The position numbers and the translations under genes are program-made. Source: an uncultured Muribaculaceae bacterium (GTDB lineage: Bacteria; Bacteroidota; Bacteroidia; Bacteroidales; Muribaculaceae). From it: a DNA stretch of 24,529 nucleotides. The notes under the pieces were generated by a model. That model did not search any database. It had not been told where the DNA came from and saw only the letters and a list, made by a program, of their open reading frames with translations. Positions 16,466-23,739 of this stretch are shown one piece after another. The number at the start of each line of letters is the position of its first letter. Positions within the stretch are counted from its first letter, which is position 1. The stretch lies in assembly GCA_910585275.1 (NCBI GenBank), contig CAJUCW010000045.1, forward strand, positions 1 through 24,529, in the 5' to 3' direction.

Positions 16466-17157
16466 TAGCTGTAGAAACCGTTGGCCGCGACAATCACATG
16501 GTCGAGCATACGGATTTTCATATAGTCGCACGCTTGTCGGAGTTCGCGAGTAATCTTGTTGTCGCTTTCACTCGGCACAATGCCTCCCGAAGGATGGTTG
16601 TGGGTGAGTATAATCCCTTCCGCGTTTTCAAGGAGGGCGTGTTTGATGGCCGCTTTAACGTCGAAGAGGGATGCCGTGGAAGTGCCCGATGAAAGGCAAA
16701 TTTCTTTTATGACCTGATTGCGGCGGTTGAGCAGTAGAATCCAGATTTCTTCGTGGTCGAGGTTGCCGATTTTATGACGCATGCGTCGGTAGATGGCTTC
16801 CGAAGACGTAATCTGTTGTTCCTGTAGCGGTTCTTCTTCGGCATAGCGGCGCATGAGTTCCATCACGGCCTCTATCTGTATGCTTTTAGTGAGTCCTATT
16901 CCTTTGATATTTCTGAGTTCCTTTCGCGTGCGGCGTTCGAGAGTGTGGAGTTTGCCGCCGTTTTCGCGCATGAGGTCGCGGCAAAGTTCGGTAATCGGTT
17001 TGCCCGGAAGACCGGTGCGCAGGATGATAGCCCAGAGGTCGGGCACGGAAAGAACGCCGCAACCATATTTTTCAGCTTTTTCGCGGGGCTGGTCGTCAGG
17101 GTCGAAATCCTTTACGGTCCGGATGACGGTTTTTGATTCAAGATTGGCATATTCCAT
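16444..17157 (-). CDS. radC: RadC family JAB/MPN domain protein
   Basis: Despite its name, RadC has no proven DNA-repair role; the JAMM metalloprotease-like fold suggests hydrolase activity. The 237-residue protein has an N-terminal UPF0758 region, a helix-hairpin-helix (IKGIGLTK, about 84-91) and the JAMM motif: Glu136/137, His186-x-His188 in THNHPSGG, and Asp199 in PSESD. All metal ligands are present. The ATG at 17157 follows the glycosyltransferase stop with a single base between (TGA-T-ATG), so translational coupling is likely. It is the third gene of the efp operon. Its 3' end overlaps the GH3 gene from the other strand, and no terminator is visible there. Confidence 0.93.
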   Translation of the reverse strand: MEYANLESKTVIRTVKDFDPDDQPREKAEKYGCGVLSVPDLWAIILRTGLPGKPITELCRDLMRENGGKLHTLERRTRKELRNIKGIGLTKSIQIEAVMELMRRYAEEEPLQEQQITSSEAIYRRMRHKIGNLDHEEIWILLLNRRNQVIKEICLSSGTSTASLFDVKAAIKHALLENAEGIILTHNHPSGGIVPSESDNKITRELRQACDYMKIRMLDHVIVAANGFYSYHDNSRL

Positions 17158-17158
17158 A

Positions 17159-18169
17159 TCACTTCCCTTTGCGGCGTGCAATCTCGTCGTCGATGTCGCG
17201 TCCGTGGCGGAGTATTATTTTCCAAACGTAGGCGCGTATGAAGCCGGTGCCGTATCCGGTGAGCTGCACCATAGCGGCTCCTACTCCCATGGTGCCTATT
17301 TTAAGGCTGCGGGTGGAGACGATGCCCCATATCCAAAGGGCGAGGATATAGACAAGAAGAGGTATGAGAAGCCATTTGCAGAAAAACGCCCCTGCAATCA
17401 TTGCCACGGCTCCAATTACGAATAGGGCGGGAAGCCAGTGAACGGCCTTCATAGATCCCGGATAAAGGAGCTGAAGAGTGATGCGCGACATGCCGAAGAC
17501 ATGCACCTGACGCCAGAATTTTTTGAAATCCACACGGCGTTTATGAAACACCGCCACGTCGGGATACAACGTTATCCGGAACCCTGCGAGGCGAATGCGG
17601 GTGCTCATGTCGATGTCTTCGCTAAACATTTCGCGGAATCCACCCACTTTTTCATACACTTCCTTTGAAAACCCCATGTTGAAAGTGCGGGGTGTGAATT
17701 TTTCCATGCTCACCTTGCCGCCGCGTATTCCTCCCGTCGTGAGGAATGAAGTCATGGCGTAGTTGATGGCTTTCTGAGTGTCGGAAAAAGATTCGTGTGC
17801 GGCATCCGGACCGCCGAAGCAATCCGCCGGAGCGTCGGCAAGGCTTTTTCTAAGCTTTGCGATATAATCGGGGGGTAAAATACAGTCAGAGTCAACGAAG
17901 ATAAAAAAATCTCCGTTGGCTCTGTCCATACCGTGATTTCGGGCGATGCTTCGCCCTTCATTGTCTTTGTAGAAATATTTCACGCGGGCATCATTGATGT
18001 GTGCCTCGCATTGATTCCGGCATACAACCGTCGAACCGTCTTCCACGATTATGGTTTCAAACCCTTTGTCGGTCTGCGCCGCCAGGCTTGAGAGGAGGTC
18101 GGAAATCTCATCAGGCCGGTTATATACCGGCACGATTATAGAAAAGAGGATTGTATCCGGATTCTTCAT
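17159..18169 (-). CDS. Family 2 glycosyltransferase with C-terminal membrane helices
   Basis: It would transfer a sugar from a nucleotide-sugar donor to a lipid-linked or surface glycan on the cytoplasmic face of the membrane; the acceptor is unknown. The 336-residue protein has a GT-A fold with SIIVPVYNRP at the start, donor-site EDGS (43-46), the metal-binding Asp93-Ser-Asp95, and the acceptor-side EDIDMSTR motif. Three hydrophobic segments follow after residue 240, and the tail is basic. It lies 6 nt after efp and 1 nt before radC, so it is part of the same transcript. That is an unusual partner for a translation factor and probably reflects shared expression, not shared function. Confidence 0.9.
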   Translation of the reverse strand: MKNPDTILFSIIVPVYNRPDEISDLLSSLAAQTDKGFETIIVEDGSTVVCRNQCEAHINDARVKYFYKDNEGRSIARNHGMDRANGDFFIFVDSDCILPPDYIAKLRKSLADAPADCFGGPDAAHESFSDTQKAINYAMTSFLTTGGIRGGKVSMEKFTPRTFNMGFSKEVYEKVGGFREMFSEDIDMSTRIRLAGFRITLYPDVAVFHKRRVDFKKFWRQVHVFGMSRITLQLLYPGSMKAVHWLPALFVIGAVAMIAGAFFCKWLLIPLLVYILALWIWGIVSTRSLKIGTMGVGAAMVQLTGYGTGFIRAYVWKIILRHGRDIDDEIARRKGK

Positions 18170-18175
18170 TGCATT

Positions 18176-18742
18176 TTAAGCCTTTACGCGACCTACGTAT
18201 TCTCCGGTGCGTGTGTCAACCTCGATGAGCTCGCCTTCGTTGATGAAGAGAGGCACGCGTACGGTTGCGCCGGTCTCTACGGTTGCAGGCTTGAGGGTGT
18301 TGGTGGCGGTGTCGCCTTTGAGACCCGGTTCGGTATAAGTGATCTTGAGGACGGTCTTTATAGGCATTTCAGCGTAGAGGACAGTGTCGGTCGATGCGTC
18401 GCTTACGACTTCTACCGTGTCGCCTTCTTTCATGAAAGCGGCGCCGGTGACAAGTTCCTTATTGATGGGCACTTGTTCGAATGTCTCGTTGTTCATGAAA
18501 ATGTCGTCGCCGCCGTCGGCATATAGATATTGGTAGGGGCGGCGCTCTACGCGCACGTCTTCAAGCTTTTCGCCGATGTTGAAGCGGCGTTCGAGTACGC
18601 GGCCGTCAACCACGTCTTTGAGCTTGGTGCGCATGAAGGTGTTGCCTTTTCCGGGTTTTACGTGAAGGAATTCCACTACGAAATAGAGACGGCCGTCCAT
18701 GCGGATGCAGGTGCCGTTTTTGATGTCTTGAGCGTTCATCAT
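18176..18742 (-). CDS. efp: Translation elongation factor P
   Basis: EF-P binds between the P and E sites of the ribosome and relieves stalling at polyproline stretches. The 188-residue protein shows the three beta-barrel domains of the family. The tip loop VKPGKGNTF carries Lys32, the residue that is post-translationally modified in many bacteria. The C-terminal signature ending in GEYVGRVKA is complete. The start is set at the ATG at 18742 (MMNAQDIKNG), matching the family; the ATG one codon later is possible. A longer frame from 18880 would add 46 hydrophobic residues that cross the promoter, and is rejected. It heads the operon efp-glycosyltransferase-radC. Confidence 0.97.
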   Translation of the reverse strand: MMNAQDIKNGTCIRMDGRLYFVVEFLHVKPGKGNTFMRTKLKDVVDGRVLERRFNIGEKLEDVRVERRPYQYLYADGGDDIFMNNETFEQVPINKELVTGAAFMKEGDTVEVVSDASTDTVLYAEMPIKTVLKITYTEPGLKGDTATNTLKPATVETGATVRVPLFINEGELIEVDTRTGEYVGRVKA

Positions 18743-18811
18743 ATCTTTAAAATCTAATATAGTTTCATGAGCTGGCGCCACGGCGAAAGCCGCAGCATTT
18801 TGAACCGGGTG

Positions 18812-18819
18812 CAAAATTA
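18812..18819 (-). promoter_or_regulatory. efp operon promoter, Bacteroidetes -7 motif
   Basis: TAATTTTG on the minus strand gives a leader of about 65 nt. It is divergent from the rpmH promoter, whose -33 element starts about 84 bp to the right, so the two share a 230-bp control region. Confidence 0.65.
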
Positions 18820-18902
18820 ATAAAAAAATGGGATATTTGAAACTGTTTAGGGGTGTGTAAGGGGGCATAAAACGTTGCAAGACACAAAAAAATAGCTTGA
18901 AA

Positions 18903-18934
18903 TTTGTGGAAGTGAAAGATATTTCCTAATTTTG
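18903..18934 (+). promoter_or_regulatory. rpmH promoter (-33 and -7 elements)
   Basis: TTTG at 18903-18906, a 20-nt spacer and TAATTTTG at 18927-18934 match the Bacteroidetes consensus exactly. The leader is about 30 nt. Confidence 0.8.
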
Positions 18935-18971
18935 CACTTCGAAAATCTGAAATAAATAAGTCTATATAAAA

Positions 18972-19127
18972 ATGAAAAGAACATTCCAGCCCTCTAACCG
19001 CCGTAGAATCAACAAGCACGGCTTCCGTGAAAGAATGGCCACCAAAGATGGCCGTAAAGTATTGGCCCGTCGTCGCGCAAAAGGCCGCGCATCTCTGACG
19101 GTATCAGACCACATCGCCGGCAAATAA
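18972..19127 (+). CDS. rpmH: 50S ribosomal protein L34
   Basis: This small, very basic protein lies deep in the large subunit. The 51-residue chain has the full family core: MKRTFQPSNRRRINKHGFRERM, here noted only by its first and last residues (1-22), then DGRKVLARRRAKGR. A tail of about 11 residues, SLTVSDHIAGK, follows, of the kind seen in Bacteroidetes L34. It is isolated from rnpA and dnaA, its partners in many other bacteria. It has a consensus promoter and a very strong terminator 17 nt after the stop. Confidence 0.97.
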   Translation: MKRTFQPSNRRRINKHGFRERMATKDGRKVLARRRAKGRASLTVSDHIAGK

Positions 19128-19143
19128 TTGATTCCGCGAAAGA

Positions 19144-19190
19144 AAAAACCGGGGCGGCATCTTCATCGGGAAGATGCCGCCCCGGTTTTT
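19144..19190 (+). terminator. rpmH terminator
   Basis: The arms 19144-19164 and 19170-19190 are perfect 21-bp complements around a 5-nt loop. They contain a GC-rich core and A/T ends that supply the T run. The symmetry means it could also stop leftward transcripts. Confidence 0.95.
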
Positions 19191-19210
19191 GCATAATGTC
19201 TCCGGATAAA

Positions 19211-19243
19211 AAGAGAGTCTCCGAGTGTGATACACGGAGACTC
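19211..19243 (-). terminator. Leftward terminator after the small membrane protein gene
   Basis: GAGTCTCCG (19215-19223) and CGGAGACTC (19235-19243) form a 9-bp stem that extends by four pairs past a single bulge. On the minus strand it is followed by TCTTTTTAT. It would end the dnaB-small protein transcript, 80 nt beyond the stop. Confidence 0.8.
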
Positions 19244-19323
19244 GATTCCCGGTCAATGATATCTATGAAGAGCCCTTTATAAGGACTATGAATGGCCGGG
19301 TGTTATGCACGTCGGCTGTTATG

Positions 19324-19545
19324 TCAGCCGTTGAACGAATTTGTCATGTCACCAATGATGCCGATGCTGAACAACCAGTAAAGCAAGATTGCAATCAGCA
19401 CAAGAATGCCGAGCCATAGCCAAAGACGGTTGATTTTGCGTGTGTTCTCGCGTTTACGATTTCTACCTTCAGCCCTCAATGAATCCGCAATCATGTCGGC
19501 ATTGACCGGCTCATTTTCTCTAATGTGTTTTTCCTTGCTGTCCAT
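19324..19545 (-). CDS. Small single-pass membrane protein of unknown function
   Basis: The 73-residue protein has a charged N-terminal half (residues 1-39, many Glu, Lys and Arg) and one membrane helix at about 41-63 with the tryptophan-rich start LWLWLGILV. A short polar end follows. The positive-inside rule places the charged half in the cytoplasm. I do not recognise a family. No promoter motif is visible in the 76 bp between it and dnaB, so it probably depends on dnaB transcription. A leftward terminator downstream supports it as a real gene end. Confidence 0.7.
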   Translation of the reverse strand: MDSKEKHIRENEPVNADMIADSLRAEGRNRKRENTRKINRLWLWLGILVLIAILLYWLFSIGIIGDMTNSFNG

Positions 19546-19621
19546 AACCTTATTTTTTAATGTTTGATATTAAAACGATGGAAGGCATGGAGTTGTTCAT
19601 GGGCGGGGGTAAAAAACAAGG

Positions 19622-21184
19622 TCAGAAAGGAATGCCTTGTTCACCCGGCCCCGGCATGATATCGGGCATGGGCTGCTGCCCGGGGATGCTTCCGAAATTG
19701 AAGGGGGAACGGTTGTCTGCGGAATTGTCGGACGATTGTCCCTGTGAGTTCATTTTCGACGAAAGTTTGCGTGGGGCTTCCTGGAGCGTTTCCTGCATTA
19801 CGTTGTAACCTTGGTCCCAATTTTCGAATTTGGCAAACTTCGAGACAAACCGGAGTTTCACGTCGCCCACGGCACCCGAACGGTGTTTGGCCACGATGAG
19901 TTGGGCGAGTCCGCGGATGTCGTTTCCTTCGGCATCTTCTCCGCTCTTCGTATAGTATTCCGGACGATGAATGAAGCAGACGATGTCTGCATCCTGCTCG
20001 ATGGCTCCCGACTCGCGGAGGTCTGAAAGTACCGGGCGTTTGTCGTCGCGCGTCTCCGTGCTTCGGTTGAGCTGCGAAAGGGCGATGATCGGTATGTTGA
20101 GTTCCTTTGCAAGCGCTTTAAGCGAACGGGAAATCGTGCTGACCTCCTGTTCGCGGCTTCCGAGTTTCATGCCTGTGGCGTTCATGAGCTGAAGGTAGTC
20201 AATCATAATCATCTTCACGTCTTTCTCCCTGACCAGGCGTCGTGCTTTGGTCCGGAGCTCGGTTATGGAGAGTCCCGGGGTCTCGTCGAGATAGAGCGGG
20301 GCGCTATATACCCCTCTCAGGCGTGAGTTTAGGCGGTCCCATTCTTCGGCAGAAAGTTGTCCGCTTTTGATTTTTTCACCTTCGAGGTCTGCTATGTTGC
20401 TTATGAGACGCTTCACGAGCTGCACGTTGGCCATCTCAAGGGTGAAGATTGCGATAGGGATGTTGAAATCCACCGCCATGTTTTTCGCCATGGAAAGCAC
20501 GAAGGCTGTTTTTCCCATGGCAGGACGGGCCGCGATGATGATGAGGTCGGAACTTTGCCATCCGGAAGTCATTCGGTCGAGTTCCGTATATCCTGTCTGC
20601 AATCCGGACAGGCCGCTTTCGTTGTTGGCCGCTGTTTGAATTTGCTCGAGGGCAAGGTTGATGACCGGGTCGATTTGCGTTACCTCCCTTTTAAGCTGGG
20701 TCTGCGATATGTCGAAAAGCTGACCTTCCGCTTCTTGTAGAAGGTCATCGACGTCGTTGCTCTCGTCGAAAGCCTTTGTCTCGATTGCGGCGGCATAGCT
20801 TATGAGGCGTCGGGCGAGGTATTTCTGTGCAATGATGCGGGCATGGTATTCCACATTGGCGGCCGAATATACGCGGGCGGTGAGTTCCGTAATATGCACT
20901 GCTCCCCCCACTTCTTCAAGTGTGCCATCTACACGGAGCTGCTCGGTGACGGTCATCATGTCGATGGGCCGCTGGTTGAATCCGAGGGTTGTGATGGCCT
21001 GGTAAATCTTTTGGTTGATGGGGTCGTAGAAACTGTCAGGCACGAGTATGTCGCAAACGTTCATATAAGCGTCTTTCTCAAGCATACAGGCGCCGAGCAC
21101 CACTTCCTCAAGGTCCGTGTCGCGGGGAGGAAGCTTGCCGGTAGGGTCGGTTATTTCCTGACGGAAATCTGTTTTTTTTGCCAT
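19622..21184 (-). CDS. dnaB: Replicative DNA helicase DnaB
   Basis: This hexameric 5'-3' helicase unwinds DNA at the replication fork and binds primase. The 520-residue protein has the N-terminal collar domain (about 20-125), a linker, and the RecA-type ATPase domain with Walker A ARPAMGKTA (219-227), the FTLEM block (247-251), Walker B with Asp329 in MIMIDYLQLM, and the ALSQLNR sensor region. There is no intein. The C-terminal 50 residues are a flexible, Gly/Pro/Ser-rich tail. I use the ATG at 21184 (MAKKTDFRQE). A longer frame starts with a TTG at 21241, inside the palindrome at 21239-21270, and is unlikely. No consensus promoter is visible immediately upstream. Confidence 0.96.
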   Translation of the reverse strand: MAKKTDFRQEITDPTGKLPPRDTDLEEVVLGACMLEKDAYMNVCDILVPDSFYDPINQKIYQAITTLGFNQRPIDMMTVTEQLRVDGTLEEVGGAVHITELTARVYSAANVEYHARIIAQKYLARRLISYAAAIETKAFDESNDVDDLLQEAEGQLFDISQTQLKREVTQIDPVINLALEQIQTAANNESGLSGLQTGYTELDRMTSGWQSSDLIIIAARPAMGKTAFVLSMAKNMAVDFNIPIAIFTLEMANVQLVKRLISNIADLEGEKIKSGQLSAEEWDRLNSRLRGVYSAPLYLDETPGLSITELRTKARRLVREKDVKMIMIDYLQLMNATGMKLGSREQEVSTISRSLKALAKELNIPIIALSQLNRSTETRDDKRPVLSDLRESGAIEQDADIVCFIHRPEYYTKSGEDAEGNDIRGLAQLIVAKHRSGAVGDVKLRFVSKFAKFENWDQGYNVMQETLQEAPRKLSSKMNSQGQSSDNSADNRSPFNFGSIPGQQPMPDIMPGPGEQGIPF

Positions 21185-21238
21185 TTCTATAATTGAGGGG
21201 AAGGGTTGTGCGTTTAAATCCGGATTAGCCGAAATATC

Positions 21239-21270
21239 CAAAGAGAACCCTTCGCGAAGGGTTCTCTTTG
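21239..21270 (-). terminator. Perfect 32-bp palindrome after menA
   Basis: Positions 21239-21254 are the exact reverse complement of 21255-21270, centred on TTCGCGAA. It lies 41 nt past the menA stop and about 55 nt before the dnaB start, all leftward. It probably ends the ADP-ribosylglycohydrolase-menA transcript, though the T run is short (CTTT). A binding site for a dimeric regulator of dnaB is an alternative. Confidence 0.7.
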
Positions 21271-21310
21271 ATAACGTATAAGGAGATGCCGTATTATAAA
21301 AAATGCAGCT

Positions 21311-22210
21311 TCATGCGCTCTGTTCCCATCCTCCGGAATGCCACACGGCAAGCACTGCAAGAAGGTAGATTGAAACGCCGAGAAGGGTTATGGCCGTGAA
21401 TTTCAAGACATCGTTGAGCTGGGCTCCGTTTCTGGTGCGTAGCATCGACCAAAGGCGGAGATGCACGAAAACGTATGCAATTAGGCCGGTGCATGTCCAG
21501 GCCGGCGCCCACGAAATGGCGCATGCAAGGCCCACGGAGGCGATTATGCCGTTGAGCAGATAAACCGTAGCCATTGTCTTGCGTCCGAAAATCACGACCG
21601 TAGTGTGTTTCCCGACGGCCTTGTCATCGTCGCAGTCGCGATAGTTGTTGACAATAAGCACATTTGCAGCCATCAATCCTACTGCGAGCGATGTGAAGAA
21701 CGTCACTGAATTGAAACGCAGTATTCCGGTTTGCACATACTCTGTGAACACCACCGGCACAAACCCGAAGAATATTATCACCGCAATGTCGCCGAGGCCG
21801 TGGTGTGAAAGAGGGTAAGGCCCGGTGCTGTATGCCATGGCGAAAACGGCCACCGCGATGCCTACTGCGATTAGCCACCAGCCTCCGAAGTATATTAGTG
21901 AACATCCGAGCAGGGCGTCGAATGCGAGGAGAATATAAGTGGCCCGTTTCATTGCTTCGGGCGATATGTCTCCTTCGGTCACTCCTCGTCTGAATCCGTC
22001 ACGACCTTTTTTGTCAAGACCGTTTTTGAAATCGTAATATTCGTTTGCGAAATTGGATGCAATCTGCGCGATAATGGCGAAAGCGAGGCAAATAAGCATC
22101 GGCACTACGGAAAAACCGTTGCGGAATGCGGCGCATCCCGTTCCGGCCAATACGCCGGCCACGCTTACGGGAAGCGTACGGAGCCTCATTGCTTCAATCC
22201 AAGGGTTCAT
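21311..22210 (-). CDS. menA: 1,4-dihydroxy-2-naphthoate polyprenyltransferase
   Basis: This integral membrane enzyme attaches the polyprenyl chain to 1,4-dihydroxy-2-naphthoate, the penultimate step of menaquinone synthesis. The 299-residue protein has about eight hydrophobic helices of the UbiA superfamily. Both prenyl-diphosphate/magnesium motifs are intact: Asn56-Glu-Tyr-Tyr-Asp60 leading to GLD (64-66), and NNYRDCDDDKAVGK (188-201). The order and spacing fit MenA. It follows the ADP-ribosylglycohydrolase-family gene by 20 nt and is probably co-transcribed with it. No other menaquinone gene is in the window. Confidence 0.95.
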   Translation of the reverse strand: MNPWIEAMRLRTLPVSVAGVLAGTGCAAFRNGFSVVPMLICLAFAIIAQIASNFANEYYDFKNGLDKKGRDGFRRGVTEGDISPEAMKRATYILLAFDALLGCSLIYFGGWWLIAVGIAVAVFAMAYSTGPYPLSHHGLGDIAVIIFFGFVPVVFTEYVQTGILRFNSVTFFTSLAVGLMAANVLIVNNYRDCDDDKAVGKHTTVVIFGRKTMATVYLLNGIIASVGLACAISWAPAWTCTGLIAYVFVHLRLWSMLRTRNGAQLNDVLKFTAITLLGVSIYLLAVLAVWHSGGWEQSA

Positions 22211-22230
22211 ATTCAGGAAAGTGTTACAAT

Positions 22231-23205
22231 TTAAAGTGCCGGTTTTTCCTTGACTGTGAATTTATTGGCGAGCGATTCCGTGAATTTTGCGGCCAGGGCT
22301 TCGAGCTGTTTGCGGTCAATGAGATTGTCGAGATATTCTTTGCCGATTGCAGACACCCCATATTTCAACGCCACGAGCCCGGTGGCAAGAGATGCGTTGG
22401 TATCGGCATCGCCCCCTTGTGCTACAATCTTTAGCAGAGCTTCGTCCGGGCTCTTGCAATGCCATAACGCCCAAAGGGCGCACCCCATTGCTTTTCTTAC
22501 ATACCAGAATGTTGATTCATGGTCAAGTGTGAAATCTTCAAGGGCGCCATGTCGGGCGATTTCAAGGTATCTCAGCGTGTCGGAGTCGCTTTCTCTGGCT
22601 ATTTTCGCCAGAGTGTCGTATGATGCCTCTTGGTTTTCCCACATCAGGGAATTTGCCATTGTGGCAATAATTTCGGAAGACACACAGCAACGTTTTTGCG
22701 CATGGGTGATGCGGCAAACGTTGTGGGCGTTTGTCCGAACATCGTCATTCCATAAACCTATAAATAGCGCTTTCCCGAGAGCGTCAGATGGATTTTCGTT
22801 AAGGTTCATGACTTTCCAGACGCGTTCCGCCACTGCGATGGGGTCTTTCTCATAATCATCTTGGGAGAGCACCCATCTCATATTCGTGACAAGGTCAATC
22901 GGGTCGGAAAGATACCATTCGTGAAGTCTGCGGGCGTAGTCCATGTAATCAAAGCTATCCCTGTCGCAAAGGCTTTCGAGTAGCATTTTCACCAGAATGG
23001 TGTCGTTGGTATATTCTCCCTTTCTCCATAAGGAGCGGTGGGCGTCGCGGATAATCTGGCTGTAATGGCTGAGGCCGTCGGGATACTTGATTTTGATTTC
23101 TTTCTTGGTCATGAATTCGGTTCCAAGCCCCAATGCATCTCCTACGGCATATCCGAGAAGCGCGCCGTAAACTTTTTCTTTGATAGATAAGTTCATCGTG
23201 TTCAT
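22231..23205 (-). CDS. ADP-ribosylglycohydrolase family protein (divergent)
   Basis: Members of the ARH/DraG family remove ADP-ribose from proteins or small molecules using two metal ions. The 324-residue protein is all-helical and has the N-terminal GALLGYAVGDALG (14-26) and the C-terminal metal motif GGDADTN (263-269). The usual N-terminal T-D-D-T metal motif reads Thr66-Asn-Asp-Thr69 here, and the middle NGALMR-type motif is degenerate (GKALFIGLWN). Activity is therefore uncertain. No ADP-ribosyltransferase lies nearby. The ATG at 23205 and a second at 23196 are both possible. It leads a two-gene unit with menA. Confidence 0.85.
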   Translation of the reverse strand: MNTMNLSIKEKVYGALLGYAVGDALGLGTEFMTKKEIKIKYPDGLSHYSQIIRDAHRSLWRKGEYTNDTILVKMLLESLCDRDSFDYMDYARRLHEWYLSDPIDLVTNMRWVLSQDDYEKDPIAVAERVWKVMNLNENPSDALGKALFIGLWNDDVRTNAHNVCRITHAQKRCCVSSEIIATMANSLMWENQEASYDTLAKIARESDSDTLRYLEIARHGALEDFTLDHESTFWYVRKAMGCALWALWHCKSPDEALLKIVAQGGDADTNASLATGLVALKYGVSAIGKEYLDNLIDRKQLEALAAKFTESLANKFTVKEKPAL

Positions 23206-23311
23206 TAGTTCAGGTGATGAAAAGTGTTAGCGTTCTATCTTTGTTCTGCAAGCATAGAAATGGGTAATACACTTCGTTGTTGTTGTGGGAACAAGAAAAG
23301 AAGATTGATGG

Positions 23312-23319
23312 CAAAGGTA
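23312..23319 (-). promoter_or_regulatory. ADP-ribosylglycohydrolase-menA promoter, -7 motif
   Basis: TACCTTTG on the minus strand, followed by C, matches TAnnTTTG. The leader would be about 100 nt. Confidence 0.55.
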
Positions 23320-23482
23320 ATCAAAAAATCAAATTAAAAGAAAATTATAAAGAAAAAAACGAAAAAAAAGTTGTGATGATATAATATTGCCGAATCAAAA
23401 TGCTTTCACCATTCTTATTAAGGAACGAACTATAATCTTAAAATTTTTTTAACGACTTGTGTGTATATTATTGAAATTGTAT

Positions 23483-23490
23483 TAATTTTG
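23483..23490 (+). promoter_or_regulatory. Surface repeat protein promoter, -7 motif
   Basis: TAATTTTG followed by C matches TAnnTTTG. The start codon is 250 nt downstream, and I found no closer copy of the motif. A leader of about 240 nt is therefore predicted. Confidence 0.6.
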
Positions 23491-23739
23491 CAGTGTAAAA
23501 GGAACCAAAGATCATTTTTATCGCTCAATACTGATATTTATTAAAGTATGCATATAGTCATTCTTAAATGATTTGAGATGATTGTCGTGCTGTCTTGTGT
23601 GTCGTTTATGATATCGCGAGAAGGTGCGTGATGTCTATATGTCGTTGAAATGACGTTTGTATGCGGATAGGTATGAGAGGATTGATGCTTAATTAAACTA
23701 TAATATTCTACATTATTTATTTCTAACTAACAAAAAACA

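Larger units (their letters stand above)
23206..23739. other. AT-rich divergent intergenic region
   Basis: This 534-bp gap separates two divergent genes. It holds the leftward promoter at 23312-23319 and the rightward one at 23483-23490. Poly-A-rich sequence fills 23320-23400. No open frame or strong hairpin is evident. Both genes have long leaders, about 100 nt and about 240 nt. Confidence 0.7.

Noticed and set aside
18743..18880. N-terminal extension of EF-P
   Set aside because: It would pass through the efp promoter motif, and EF-P in this group begins at the MNAQDIKNG segment.
21185..21241. TTG-initiated extension of DnaB
   Set aside because: It starts inside the 32-bp palindrome; the ATG at 21184 gives the normal length.
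23236..23243. Rightward TATCTTTG promoter-like motif
   Set aside because: No gene follows within 490 nt, and a better placed motif at 23483-23490 serves the next gene.
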